Positions 52,460 to 61,943 of a stretch of 64,000 bases of DNA are shown one piece after another (within the stretch, counting starts at the first letter, position 1; each line of letters begins with the position of its first letter). The notes under the pieces were generated by a model. The model made no database searches. It saw nothing but the letters and a program-made list of their open reading frames with translations, and was not told the origin of the DNA. This stretch comes from JASHUC01 sp035523875 (GTDB taxonomy: Bacteria; Pseudomonadota; Gammaproteobacteria; Steroidobacterales; Steroidobacteraceae): assembly GCA_035523875.1 (NCBI GenBank), contig DATKPY010000037.1, positions 1 to 64,000 of the forward strand. Reading direction: 5' to 3'. The position numbers and the translations under genes are program-made.

Positions 52460-53929
52460 ATGAGCACCGACAGCGCTTCTTTGGTGATGCGGCTCACCTT
52501 CGTCGCCACGCTCGGTGGCCTGCTCTTCGGGTACGACACCGCGGTGATCTCCGGGGCAGTGAGCTCGATCGATGCGAATTTCATCGATCCACTGCATCTC
52601 TCGGAGACGGCCCGGGGGAGTCTCTCTGGATGGACGGTATCGAGCGCCCTGTTCGGATGCGTGATCGGCTCGAGCGTGGCCGGCTGGGCCTCCAATGCGC
52701 TCGGGCGCAAAGGGGGGCTGCTCGTCGCAGCCACTCTTTTCCTGCTCTCCGCGGTCGGATCGGCCTATCCGGAGATCGGTCTCGGTGCGATCGGCACCCT
52801 GGGTCCGCGGGCGCTCACCCCGTTCATCCTCTACCGGATCCTCTGCGGCGTCGGCATCGGAATCGCCTCCATGCTCTCGCCCCTGTACATCGCCGAGATC
52901 GCCCCGAGCCACATCCGCGGGCGCTTAGTCTCCTTCAACCAGCTCTCGATCGTGCTCGGCATGCTCCTCGTCTATTTCGTCAACTGGGCGATCGCATCCC
53001 AGGGGAACGAGGAGTGGGTCCGCACGACCGGCTGGCGCCTGATGCTGCTTTCCGAGGCGGTGCCGGCGCTGCTGTTCCTCGCGCTGCTCGTGCGCGTGCC
53101 CGATACACCGCGCTGGTTCGTGATGAAGGGCCGCGAGGAGCGCGCGCACTTCGTGCTCGCCCGGCTGGTGGGCGACAGCGAGGCGCGCGTCATCATCGGG
53201 GAGATTCGCACCTCCCTCTTGGTCTCCCCCGGCGCCGGAGCGGTGAGCCTGTTCGCCTTCGGCTCGCTCGTCATCGTCGCAGGGATCCTCCTTTCAGTGT
53301 TTCAGCAGTTCGTCGGCATCAATGCGGTGCTCTATTACGCGCCGCTCATGTTCAAGAATCTCGGCGCCTCGACCGATTCGGCGCTGTGGCAGACGGTGAT
53401 CGTCGGAGCGGCGAACGTCGCCTTCACCGTGGTCGCGATCCTCACGGTCGACCGCCTCGGGCGCAAACCCTTGCTCATCGCCGGCGGGCTCGTGATGGGT
53501 GTGGCGATGATGACCCTCGGATTCGAGTTCAAGGCGAACGCAGAAGGCACCGGACCGCTGCTCGCGGCCATGGCCTACATCGCCGGCTTCGCACTGTCCT
53601 GGGGACCGGTCACCTGGGTCATGCTCTCGGAGATGTTCCCGAACTCGATCAAGAGCCGCGCGATGGCGCTCGCGGTGGCGGCGCAATGGATCGCGAATCT
53701 CTTCGTATCCTGGTCGTTCAAGATCCTGATCGGCAACTCCGCGCTCAACGGGCTTTTCAACCACGCCTTCCCGTACTGGATCTACGGGGGCATGAGCTTC
53801 CTCGCCGCAGCCTTCGTCTACTTCTACGTCCCGGAGACGCGGCGCCGGACGCTCGAGGAGATTCAACATCTGTGGACGCGCGGCGCTGCTCGGGCGACGG
53901 CCGCGGTCAAGCAATCCCCGGTTGCCTGA
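52460..53929 (+). CDS. xylE: Sugar:H+ symporter of the MFS sugar porter family (xylose permease-like)
   Basis: 489 residues; GAGGGGG lies before the ATG. Twelve membrane helices. Family signatures: TLGGLLFGYDTAVISGAV near the N-terminus, WASNALGRKGGLL (motif after helix 2), LSPLYIAEIAPSHIRGRLVSFNQL, PDTPRWFVMKGR, FQQFVGINAVLYYAP (sugar-binding QQ and N), DRLGRKPLL and YVPETRRRTLEEI. It takes up xylose, glucose or a similar aldose with a proton. It is first in a probable operon with galM, xylB and xylA (gaps of 21 bases, 1-base overlap, 4-base overlap). The operator at 52393-52406 precedes it. Confidence 0.9.
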   Translation: MSTDSASLVMRLTFVATLGGLLFGYDTAVISGAVSSIDANFIDPLHLSETARGSLSGWTVSSALFGCVIGSSVAGWASNALGRKGGLLVAATLFLLSAVGSAYPEIGLGAIGTLGPRALTPFILYRILCGVGIGIASMLSPLYIAEIAPSHIRGRLVSFNQLSIVLGMLLVYFVNWAIASQGNEEWVRTTGWRLMLLSEAVPALLFLALLVRVPDTPRWFVMKGREERAHFVLARLVGDSEARVIIGEIRTSLLVSPGAGAVSLFAFGSLVIVAGILLSVFQQFVGINAVLYYAPLMFKNLGASTDSALWQTVIVGAANVAFTVVAILTVDRLGRKPLLIAGGLVMGVAMMTLGFEFKANAEGTGPLLAAMAYIAGFALSWGPVTWVMLSEMFPNSIKSRAMALAVAAQWIANLFVSWSFKILIGNSALNGLFNHAFPYWIYGGMSFLAAAFVYFYVPETRRRTLEEIQHLWTRGAARATAAVKQSPVA

Positions 53930-53950
53930 CCGCCGCTCCGGGCCGCTCGC

Positions 53951-54811
53951 ATGACGGCCAACGAGGGCCTCCTGGTGCTTGAGAGCGAGACCGCGCGCTT
54001 GGTACTCGACCCGCGCGCCGGCGGAGCGGTGCGCGAGTACTCCTGTGAGGGTGTGGACGTGTTGCGGCCCACACCGGGGGGTGCGCGCGATCCGTTCGCG
54101 ATGGCTTGCTTTCCCATGGTGCCCTACGTCAACCGCATCGCCGGCGGCGTCTTCCGCTTCGCGGGGCGCGCCGTACAGCTCTCCGGCAACTGGAGCGAGG
54201 AGCCGCACCCGCTGCACGGCCAAGGATGGCGCGCGTCCTGGGCCGTCGCGACGGTCGAGCGCGCGAGCGCAGCGCTGACATTCGAGGGTGGCGGTGATGA
54301 GTGGCCGTGGCGCTACCGCGCCGAGCAGCGCTTCCACCTGTCGGAGAACACGCTCTCGATCGGGCTCTCCGTCCAGAATCTGAGCGATGCGGCGATGCCG
54401 GCGATGCTGGGCCTACACCCGTATTTCCCCGAGGCGGCCCAAGCGCGGCTTGCCGCGCGGCTGCCGCGCGTGTGGGTCACCGACGAAGCGGCGCTCCCCC
54501 TCGCGGAGACCCCGGCGCCTGCCGACTGGCGCTTCGATCCGCCGCGGGGCATTCAGACCGTGGCGCTCGACCACTGCTTCGCGGGCTGGGACGGCCGCGC
54601 CACGCTCGAATGGCCGCGGCGCTCGGTGCATCTGCGCGCGCAAGGCTGTGCGTTCCTGCAAGTCTATGCGCCTTCCGACCACGACTTCTTCTGCATCGAG
54701 CCGCAGACGGCACCGACCGGCGCGCTCGCACGCGCTGCCGCAGAGCTCATCGTGGTCGCGCCTGCCGAGTGCGCGAGCATCGCAGTGCAACTGCGGATCG
54801 CGGCGCGCTGA
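53951..54811 (+). CDS. galM: Aldose 1-epimerase (GalM-type)
   Basis: 286 residues. It interconverts alpha and beta anomers of aldoses. Blocks: RLVLDPRAGGAVREYSCEGVDVLRP, MACFPMVPYVNRIAGGVFRF, HPLHGQGWRASWAV (His), LGLHPYFP (His) and the Glu in FCIEPQTAPTG (base). Short for GalM (usual ~330), closer to the compact YihR/YeaD-like forms. No signal peptide. Its stop shares one base with the xylB start (TGATG), showing translational coupling. In this operon it would speed conversion of imported xylose to the anomer used by XylA. Confidence 0.88.
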   Translation: MTANEGLLVLESETARLVLDPRAGGAVREYSCEGVDVLRPTPGGARDPFAMACFPMVPYVNRIAGGVFRFAGRAVQLSGNWSEEPHPLHGQGWRASWAVATVERASAALTFEGGGDEWPWRYRAEQRFHLSENTLSIGLSVQNLSDAAMPAMLGLHPYFPEAAQARLAARLPRVWVTDEAALPLAETPAPADWRFDPPRGIQTVALDHCFAGWDGRATLEWPRRSVHLRAQGCAFLQVYAPSDHDFFCIEPQTAPTGALARAAAELIVVAPAECASIAVQLRIAAR

Positions 54812-56271
54812 TGTTTCTCGGGATCGACATCGGCACCTCGAGCGTGAAGGCGGTCGTGATCGGCGATGACGGCGTACCGCTCGCGCAGTCCACGGCCCCG
54901 CTCGAGGTGAGCCGCCCGCAGGCGGGCTACTGCGAGCAGGACCCGGATGCGTGGTGGCGTGCGACTGCGAGTGCCGTCGGGGCTTTGCCCGCCGCTGCGC
55001 GCTCGGCAGTGCGCGCGGTTGGACTCGCCGGGCAGATGCACGGTGCGACGCTCCTCGGGCGCGACGACCGGCCGCTGCGCCCCGCGATCCTCTGGAACGA
55101 CGGCCGCTCTGCGCCCGAGTGTCTGGAGATCGAGAAGCGCGAGCCCGCCGCGCGCGCGATCACCGGCAACGTCATGATGCCCGGCTTCACGGCGCCGAAG
55201 CTGCTGTGGGTGCAGCGCCACGAGCCGCAGGTATTTCGCGACACCGTGTGCGTGCTGCTGCCGAAGGACTACGTGCGCCTGAGGTTGACGGGCGAGAAAG
55301 TGAGCGACATGTCGGATGCCTCGGGCACCGGCTGGCTCGATGTGGGAGCGCGCGACTGGTCAGAGGCGATGCTCACGGCAACCGGGCTCGCGCGGCATCA
55401 GATGCCGGAGCTGGTCGAGGGCACACGCCCGGCGGGAATGGTGAGCGTGCAGGCCGCCGCGGCGCTCGGGGTCCCGCAGGTGCCGGTGGCGGGCGGCGGC
55501 GGCGACAACGCCGCGAGCGCCGTTGGCTTGGGCGTCGTCTCACCGGGGCAAGCGTTCCTGTCGCTCGGCACCTCCGGAGTGCTGTTCGTGGTGACGGACC
55601 GGTTTCGTCCGAACCCCTACAGCGCGGCGCACGCCTTCTGCCACTGCCTTCCGGAGCGCTGGCACCAGATGGCCGTGATGCTGAGCGCGGCGAGCGTGCT
55701 CGACTGGGTGGCGCAGCTCATCGGCGAGACGGACCTCGTGCGGCTCGCGGCGAGCGCGCAGGCGCGCGGTCTGGAGCGCCACTCGCCGTTCTTTCTGCCC
55801 TATTTGAGCGGCGAGCGCACGCCGCACAACGACGCCAATGCGCGCGGGGTCTTCTTCGGCATCCGGGCGGATACGACCGCGGCGGAGCTCGTGGCGGCGG
55901 CGCTCGAAGGCGTCGCACTCGGCTTCTGCGATGGGCTCGATGTGCTGCTTGCGAAAGGCGGCACGATCGATGAGATCAGCGTCACGGGCGGCGGGGCGCG
56001 TCTTCCCTACTGGGGCGAGCTGCTCGCCGCGGCTCTCAATCGGCCGCTCACCTACCGCCGCGACAGCGAGATCGGCGCGGCGCTCGGGGCCGCGCGTCTC
56101 GCGCGTCTCGCGCTCGGGGAGGGGCGCGTGGGCCAGGTGTGCACCGCTCCGCCGGTCGAGCGCATCGTGGAGCCCGATCCCGTGCGGGTGGCCCTGCTCG
56201 GCGAGCGACGGCGCACCTTCGTGCGGCTGTACCGGGACCTGAAGGACACGTTTCGGGAGTTTGCATCATGA
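54811..56271 (+). CDS. xylB: Xylulokinase
   Basis: 486 residues, a FGGY kinase phosphorylating D-xylulose to xylulose 5-phosphate. Start ATG 54811 overlaps the galM stop. Blocks: LGIDIGTSSVKAVVIGDDG (phosphate 1), VGLAGQMHGATLLG (the MHG of xylulokinases), RPAILWNDGR, MPGFTAPKLLWV, DASGTGWLDV, the ATP site in VAGGGGDNAASAVGLGVV and SLGTSG, and SVTGGGARLPYWGELLAAALNRP. Catalytic Asp is expected in the GGGGDN block. Its stop overlaps xylA by ATGA. Together with xylA it brings xylose into the pentose phosphate pathway. Confidence 0.95.
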   Translation: MFLGIDIGTSSVKAVVIGDDGVPLAQSTAPLEVSRPQAGYCEQDPDAWWRATASAVGALPAAARSAVRAVGLAGQMHGATLLGRDDRPLRPAILWNDGRSAPECLEIEKREPAARAITGNVMMPGFTAPKLLWVQRHEPQVFRDTVCVLLPKDYVRLRLTGEKVSDMSDASGTGWLDVGARDWSEAMLTATGLARHQMPELVEGTRPAGMVSVQAAAALGVPQVPVAGGGGDNAASAVGLGVVSPGQAFLSLGTSGVLFVVTDRFRPNPYSAAHAFCHCLPERWHQMAVMLSAASVLDWVAQLIGETDLVRLAASAQARGLERHSPFFLPYLSGERTPHNDANARGVFFGIRADTTAAELVAAALEGVALGFCDGLDVLLAKGGTIDEISVTGGGARLPYWGELLAAALNRPLTYRRDSEIGAALGAARLARLALGEGRVGQVCTAPPVERIVEPDPVRVALLGERRRTFVRLYRDLKDTFREFAS

Positions 56272-57584
56272 GTGTGTTCTCGCGCATCGAGCCGGTCCGC
56301 TTCGAGGGCCCGCAGACCGCAAACGAGTTCGCCTACCGTGTCTACGACAAGAACCGGATCGTGCTCGGCAAGCCGATGGAGGAGTGGCTTCGGGTGGCGG
56401 TGTGCTACTGGCACTCCTTCAACTGGCTCGGCACGGACATGTTCGGCGGCGGCACGCTCACGCGGCCGTGGATGGGAACGCCCGTCACGCAGGCGATGGC
56501 GCAGGAGAAGCTCGCGGCGGCGTTTGATTTCCTGGTGCGTCTCGGGGTGCGCTACTTCACCTTCCATGACGTGGACGTGATGGCGAGCGCAGCGAGCCTG
56601 CGCGAGCACGATGCGAACCTGCGCAGGATCGAGGCGGGGATTGCAGAGAAAATGGCCGCGAGCGGCATGAAGCTCCTGTGGGGCACCGCCAATCTCTTCA
56701 GCCATCCCCGCTACGCGGGCGGCGCCGCGACCAGTCCCGACCCGGAGGTGTTCGCTTGGGCCGCCGCGCAGGTGCGCTGGTGCCTGGAGGCGACGCATCG
56801 GCTTAGGGGTGAGAACTACGTGCTCTGGGGCGGGCGCGAGGGCTACGACTCGCTGCTCAACACGGACCTGCGACGCGAGCTCGATCAGTACGGCCGGTTC
56901 CTCTCGATGGTCGTCGAGCACAAGCACTGCATCGGCTTCAAGGGCACGATCCTGGTGGAGCCGAAGCCGTTCGAGCCGACCAAGCACCAGTACGACCGCG
57001 ACGTGGCGGCCGTGTTCGCGTTCCTCGAGCGCTACGGCCTCACGAAGGAGGTCAAGGTCAATATCGAGGTCAATCACGCAACCCTCGCCGGTCTCGACTT
57101 CGAGCACGAGGTGGCCGCCGCGCGCGCCTACGGCATCTTCGGCTCGATCGACGTGAATCGCGGCGACCCGCGCAATGGCTGGGACACCGACCAGTTTCCG
57201 AACAACGCGCAGGAGCTCGCACCGGCGCTCGTGCAGCTCATCCACGACCAGGGCTTCGCCACCGGCGGGTTCAACTTCGATGCGAAGCTGCGTCGCCAAT
57301 CCGTCGATCCCGCAGATCTCTACCTCGCGCACATTGGCGGCATCGATACGCTCGCCCGGGCATTGCTCGCCGCCGCCGACATCGTGAGCGAGGGCGCGCT
57401 CGAGCGGCTGAAGGCAGAGCGCTATCGGGGCTGGTCGAGCGAACTCGGTGAGAAGATCATGCGCGGTGAGCTCACGCTCGCCGCCCTCACCGATCTTGCA
57501 ACCGAGCGGGGCTTCGATCCGGCGCCGCGCTCGGGGCGCCAGGAGCTCGCCGAGAGCCTCCTTGCGCGGCACTGCAAGTACTGA
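56268..57584 (+). CDS. xylA: Xylose isomerase
   Basis: 438 residues, the long (class II) form. It isomerises D-xylose to D-xylulose using two divalent metals. Active-site blocks: VCYWHSFNWLGTDMFG, YFTFHDVDVMASA (catalytic His), KLLWGTANLFSHPRYAGGAATSPDPEVFAWAAAQV, the metal ligands in LVEPKPFEPTKHQYD, and NIEVNHATLAGLDFEHEVAAARAYGIFGSIDVNRGDP (Glu, His, Asp). Start ATG 56268 overlaps the xylB stop. No signal peptide. Last in the transporter-galM-xylB-xylA operon; the esterase gene follows after 46 bases. Confidence 0.97.
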   Translation: MSVFSRIEPVRFEGPQTANEFAYRVYDKNRIVLGKPMEEWLRVAVCYWHSFNWLGTDMFGGGTLTRPWMGTPVTQAMAQEKLAAAFDFLVRLGVRYFTFHDVDVMASAASLREHDANLRRIEAGIAEKMAASGMKLLWGTANLFSHPRYAGGAATSPDPEVFAWAAAQVRWCLEATHRLRGENYVLWGGREGYDSLLNTDLRRELDQYGRFLSMVVEHKHCIGFKGTILVEPKPFEPTKHQYDRDVAAVFAFLERYGLTKEVKVNIEVNHATLAGLDFEHEVAAARAYGIFGSIDVNRGDPRNGWDTDQFPNNAQELAPALVQLIHDQGFATGGFNFDAKLRRQSVDPADLYLAHIGGIDTLARALLAAADIVSEGALERLKAERYRGWSSELGEKIMRGELTLAALTDLATERGFDPAPRSGRQELAESLLARHCKY

Positions 57585-57630
57585 AAGGCGGGCGCCGACG
57601 CGAGGCTCGGCACGCGCGTAAGCTCGGCGG

Positions 57631-59628
57631 ATGACAAACATGCGCACTCAAATGAAGACGGTGGCGTGCGTGGCGCTCATCCTCGCTGCAGCGGCTCGTG
57701 TGCCGTCCGCTCTCGCGCAGCTGCGCCCCGGCATGCTCTTCGATCCGCTGTTTGATGACCACCTCGTGCTGCAGCGCGACCGGCCGATCGCGGTGTGGGG
57801 CCGGGCACCGAGCGGCACGCTCATCACGGTCTCGCTCGATTCCGCGCGTGCGAGCGCGCGTGCCGATGCGCAAGGACGCTGGCGGGCGACGCTTCCGCCG
57901 CGACCCGCGGGCGGCCCGTTCGTGCTCACTGCGCGCACCGGCGCCGGACTGGGGGAGGCGCTCAACGATGTGCTCGTGGGGGACGTGTTCCTGTGCTCGG
58001 GTCAGTCAAACATGGTGCTCCCCGTCAATCGCGTCGGGGATTCCCGCAACGAGATCGAGAACTCGGCCAATGCCACCATCCGCATGGCCACGGTCGATCC
58101 GCAGTCGAGCGCAGCACCGCTCGCGAGCTTTGCCCATCCGCTCGTATGGGAGCTCGCCTCGCCGTCGAGCGTGCCGGATTGGTCGGCCGCCTGCTTTTTC
58201 TTCGCGCGCGAGCTGCAAAAGTCGACGCACGCGCCGATCGGGCTCGTGGATGCCGCCTACAGCGGCTCGCGGATCGAGCCCTGGCTCACTGCCGCGGGGC
58301 TGCGTACCCACCGGCGCGAGCTCGGTGCGCTCGCGTTGCTCGAGCTCTACGTGCGCGCTCCGCAGGCGGCGCAGCGGGCGTTCGCGAGCGAGTGGGAGCG
58401 CTGGTGGCGCGGCCGCGCCGGCCACCATCCCGGGAGCGAGCCGTGGGCAGAGGCCGTCGCTACATCGAGCGCGGCGCGCGCGGGCTGGCGTGCCGCTCCG
58501 CCCGCGCTCGGCAACTGGCAGCACTGGGGCGTGCGCGCGCTCGCGGACTTCGAGGGGTTGCTCTGGTACCGGGCGCGAGTGCGCCTGAGCGCTGCGCAGG
58601 CGCGCTCGGCGGTGGCGCTCGACCTCGGGGCCGTCAATCAGGTCGATGAGACCTGGGTCGACGGACACGCGCTCGGTAACACTTTCGGCTACGGCACGGT
58701 GCGCAGCTACCGGGTGCCGAGCGGAACATTCCACCCGGGCGAGAATCTCGTGGTCGTGAATGTCCTGAGCACGTATGAAGGCGGGGGACTGCTCCCGGGG
58801 GCGAGCCCGCGCGGCGTCGAGCTCGCCGACGGCGGCATCGTGCCGCTTGCAGACTGGGAGTACCGCGCCGTACCGGCAAGGGTCGGATATCCGCCGAGCG
58901 CGCCGTGGCAGCCGGCGGGGGGAGTGACGACGCTCTACAACGCCATGATCGCACCGCTCGGGTCGATCGGGCTCAGCGGCGTACTCTGGTACCAGGGCGA
59001 ATCAAACACCGATCAGGCTCAGGCGTATCAGCCGTTGCTCGCGGAGCTGATGGCCGATTGGCGGCGCCAGTTTGGCGCCGATCTCCCGTTTCTCGTCGTT
59101 CAACTGCCCAACTACGGGCCGCCGCCGCTCGCACCGGCGGAGTCGGACTGGGCGACGCTGCGCGAGGCGCAGCGCCGCGCGGTGGCGGGTGACCCGCACG
59201 CGGCGCTCGCCGTGACGATCGACATCGGGGAGCCGCGCAACCTCCATCCCACCGACAAGCAGGACGTGGGCATCCGCCTCGCGCGCGCTGCGCGTCATCT
59301 CATCTACGGCGAGCGGATCGCGCCTTCGGGGCCGATTCCACTCGCGGCGGCGCGCAGCGCGCTCGGGATCACGGTGCCGTTCGGCGACATCGCGGGGCGG
59401 CTAGTCGCCTACGGGCATGACACGCCGATCGGCTTCGAGCTCTGCGGAGCCGATCCGGGGAGCTGCCGCTATGCCGATGCGCGCATCGAGGGAAGCCGCG
59501 TGATCCTCGCGGTGCCGAGCGCGAGCGCGCCGGTGCGGGTGCGATACTGCTGGGCGGCGAGCCCGATCTGCACGCTCTACGACCTGTCGGGACTTCCGGC
59601 CGGGCCGTTCGAGATACCGATCCGATGA
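57631..59628 (+). CDS. Sialate O-acetylesterase-family (SGNH) esterase, likely acetyl-xylan type
   Basis: 665 residues; in-frame ATGs at 57631, 57640 and 57652 are possible starts. Signal peptide VACVALILAAAARVPSALAQ. An N-terminal beta domain (DHLVLQRDRPIAVWGRAPSGTLITVSL) precedes the SGNH module: Ser in FLCSGQSNMVLPV, Gly/Asn in WYQGESN, and Asp/His in EPRNLHPTD. A galactose-binding-like insert of ~150 residues (LLWYRARVRLSAAQARSAVALDLGAVNQVDETWVDG) splits the catalytic core. Family members deacetylate sialate, but this architecture (CE20-like) in Xanthomonas xylan loci removes acetyl groups from xylan or xylo-oligomers. The neighbours xylA and GH67 support that role here. Confidence 0.85.
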   Translation: MTNMRTQMKTVACVALILAAAARVPSALAQLRPGMLFDPLFDDHLVLQRDRPIAVWGRAPSGTLITVSLDSARASARADAQGRWRATLPPRPAGGPFVLTARTGAGLGEALNDVLVGDVFLCSGQSNMVLPVNRVGDSRNEIENSANATIRMATVDPQSSAAPLASFAHPLVWELASPSSVPDWSAACFFFARELQKSTHAPIGLVDAAYSGSRIEPWLTAAGLRTHRRELGALALLELYVRAPQAAQRAFASEWERWWRGRAGHHPGSEPWAEAVATSSAARAGWRAAPPALGNWQHWGVRALADFEGLLWYRARVRLSAAQARSAVALDLGAVNQVDETWVDGHALGNTFGYGTVRSYRVPSGTFHPGENLVVVNVLSTYEGGGLLPGASPRGVELADGGIVPLADWEYRAVPARVGYPPSAPWQPAGGVTTLYNAMIAPLGSIGLSGVLWYQGESNTDQAQAYQPLLAELMADWRRQFGADLPFLVVQLPNYGPPPLAPAESDWATLREAQRRAVAGDPHAALAVTIDIGEPRNLHPTDKQDVGIRLARAARHLIYGERIAPSGPIPLAAARSALGITVPFGDIAGRLVAYGHDTPIGFELCGADPGSCRYADARIEGSRVILAVPSASAPVRVRYCWAASPICTLYDLSGLPAGPFEIPIR

Positions 59629-59637
59629 CGACCCGCA

Positions 59638-59655
59638 GCCGCGCGCGGGCGCGGC
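59638..59655. terminator. GC hairpin between convergent genes
   Basis: GCCGCGC and GCGCGGC form a perfect 7-bp stem with a GCGG loop in the 33-base gap between the convergent esterase and GH67 genes. No T tract on either side; it could act as a weak bidirectional terminator. Confidence 0.35.
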
Positions 59656-59661
59656 GCCGCC

Positions 59662-61929
59662 TCAGGGAATCGCGGGATTGGGCGGGGAGCACGCGGGCGT
59701 CCTTCCCGTGTAGCCCGGAGTGAACGGGAAGCACACCGACTCGTAGTCGGCGAGCGAGTGCGCCGGCGGGGCGACCCCGGGCGGCAGCGGGCGGCGGGAG
59801 AAGGATTGGAAGTACGCGATGCTCGCATCGCGCCACCAGTGTGCCTCGCGCTCCTGAATCGCGAGGAACGTACTGACCTCATCGAAGCGCTCGGGATCGA
59901 CGTAGGCGCGAAGCCTGCTCCAGGTCGCGCGCATTGCGTGGACCGTTGCGACGCCGCGCGTATAGCGGACCACGAGCTCATCCCAGAGCGTTCTTCCCGA
60001 TGCGAGCCGGTAGTCCCACGGAAGGTGGTGGAACCAGAGCAGATACTTCTCGGGCACCGTCGCGAGATTCGCGAAGCGCGCGGCAACCGGCGGCGCGTAC
60101 TGAGCCACGGCGTCGCTTCCGCTCGCCGTGCGGTCGAAGCCGATTCCCGCGGCATCGGCGCGGTGGTAGTACACGGCGGTCCACTCCCGGCGCGGGCCGC
60201 CCGCGACCCAGGGACCGGGCCCGTAGTGGGTGTCGCGCGCCATCTGGTGCGCGAGCCCGAGCGGGGTCATGTAGTCGACCGCGGCTTCGCGCGAATGCAT
60301 CATCATCGCCACCACCGGCGCGACGACGGCCGGATCGTTCGAGAACGTCATGCGCACCCACTCTTGCGCGATCGCCGCGGCGCTCGCACCGGGATCCCAG
60401 GCGAGCCGTCCGAAGACATACCAGTTCGCCTGATCGAACTCCGAGCCGGTCCAGTTGCGATCGGCACCGGTGTTGGCGACGCCGGCGATGCCGGTCAATC
60501 GCTCACCGAAGAGCGACCCGTCGATCACGCGAGCGACCGTGGAGCCCGCGCCGCGGGCGTAGGTATCGGCGCGCAGCGCCTCCTCGTACAGCGGTCCGAG
60601 ATAAACGAGGTGCGTGGCGAAGCCGAGATACTCCTTCGTGATCTGAAGCTCCATCATCACGTTCGTGTGCGGCATCGCGCCGAAGAGCGGATGGAAGGGC
60701 TCGCGCGGATGAAAGTCGATCGGTCCGTTCTTCACCTGCAGGAGCACGTTCGCGCGGAACCGGCCGTCGAGCGGCACGAACTCATCGAACGCCTGCCGCG
60801 CGCGATCCTCGCTCGTGCGCCCGTACACGAACGCGCGCCACATGAGGATGCCGCCATGGGGCGCGAGCGCATCGGCGAGCACGTTCGCCCCATCGGCGTG
60901 CGAGCGGCCGTAATCCTGGGGCCCCGGCTGTCCCTCGGAATTGGCCTTGACGAGAAAGCCGCCGAAGTCCGGGATGAGCCGATAGATCTCATCGGCCTTC
61001 GCGGCCCACCAGGCGCGCACCGCGGGATCGAGCGGATCGGCGCTCTTCAGTCCCCCGATCTCGATTGGCGCGCTGAAGCGCGCCGAGAGATAGACCTTCA
61101 GGCCGTACGGGCGCAGCACGCGGGCGAGCGCCGTGACTTTCTCGAGGTAGGGGTGCGTGAGCACGAGCGCGTTCGCATCGACGTTGTTGAGCACCGTGCC
61201 GTTGATGCCGATCGATGCGCATGCGCGCGCGTAATCGACGTACCGGGGATCGAGATAGTCAGGCAGGCGCCACCAGTCCCAGATGGAGCTGCCGGCATAG
61301 CCGCGCTCGACCGTGCCGTCGAGATTGTCCCAGTGATCGAGCACGCGCACCTCGAGGCGTGGCTGCGTGGCGATGGCCAAGTGATCCATGGGACGATGCG
61401 TCTGCAGGCGCCGCAGGTAATCGAACACCCCGTAGAGCACCCCGACATCGGTATTGGCGGCGATCACGGTGGCCGCGTGACCCTGCACCGAGAGGCTGCG
61501 GATCACGTAGCCCTCGGCGCCGACTGCGGCGAGCGCGAGCGGCGCGCGCGCGAGGAGCGAACAGGAGCGCAGCGTGCCCACGATGAGCGCGCCGTTGGCG
61601 CTCACCGCTCGGGTCACGCGAAGGGGTGCGCCGAGCAGCCCCGCAAGCCCGCGCTCGAGCTCCGCGCGCGCCGCAAGCAGCGACCGCGACGGGGCGGACG
61701 CTGCATGGCCTCCCGCTCCAGCGTGGGCCGGTGGGTCTTGATCGCAGGTGACGAGCTCGTGCGCCGCGGCGCGACCGGCGCTGCGCCACGGCTCATCGAG
61801 AAGCCGATAGCGCAGCCACAGCTCGTACCCATCCTCCGCCCGGCTCACCGAGCCGGGCGCGGCGAGCGCCGCGAGCCACAGCACCGCGACCGCGAGGGCT
61901 CGTCGGCGAATCGCCCGGTTGAGGCCCAT
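59662..61929 (-). CDS. aguA: GH67 alpha-glucuronidase
   Basis: 755 residues from ATG 61929 (TTG 61947 is the alternative). Signal peptide ALAVAVLWLAALAAPGSVSRA. It removes 4-O-methyl-glucuronic acid from the ends of xylo-oligomers. Catalytic blocks of the family are present: KANSEGQPGPQDYGRSHADGANVLADAL (general acid Glu), VKNGPIDFHPREPFHPLFG and MMELQITKEYLG (Asp and Glu activating water). Also DHWDNLDGTVERGYAGSSIWDWW and INGTVLNNVDANALVLT. Length matches the family. It is convergent with the esterase gene and 14 bases downstream of the Mpo1-like gene; no TAGCGCTA operator was found upstream, so it may be outside the local XylR control. Confidence 0.95.
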   Translation of the reverse strand: MGLNRAIRRRALAVAVLWLAALAAPGSVSRAEDGYELWLRYRLLDEPWRSAGRAAAHELVTCDQDPPAHAGAGGHAASAPSRSLLAARAELERGLAGLLGAPLRVTRAVSANGALIVGTLRSCSLLARAPLALAAVGAEGYVIRSLSVQGHAATVIAANTDVGVLYGVFDYLRRLQTHRPMDHLAIATQPRLEVRVLDHWDNLDGTVERGYAGSSIWDWWRLPDYLDPRYVDYARACASIGINGTVLNNVDANALVLTHPYLEKVTALARVLRPYGLKVYLSARFSAPIEIGGLKSADPLDPAVRAWWAAKADEIYRLIPDFGGFLVKANSEGQPGPQDYGRSHADGANVLADALAPHGGILMWRAFVYGRTSEDRARQAFDEFVPLDGRFRANVLLQVKNGPIDFHPREPFHPLFGAMPHTNVMMELQITKEYLGFATHLVYLGPLYEEALRADTYARGAGSTVARVIDGSLFGERLTGIAGVANTGADRNWTGSEFDQANWYVFGRLAWDPGASAAAIAQEWVRMTFSNDPAVVAPVVAMMMHSREAAVDYMTPLGLAHQMARDTHYGPGPWVAGGPRREWTAVYYHRADAAGIGFDRTASGSDAVAQYAPPVAARFANLATVPEKYLLWFHHLPWDYRLASGRTLWDELVVRYTRGVATVHAMRATWSRLRAYVDPERFDEVSTFLAIQEREAHWWRDASIAYFQSFSRRPLPPGVAPPAHSLADYESVCFPFTPGYTGRTPACSPPNPAIP

Positions 61930-61943
61930 CGCTTGCGCCGCGC

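Noticed and set aside
54301..54810. Upstream in-frame extension of xylB
   Set aside because: It lies within galM and lacks similarity; the FGGY domain begins precisely at ATG 54811.
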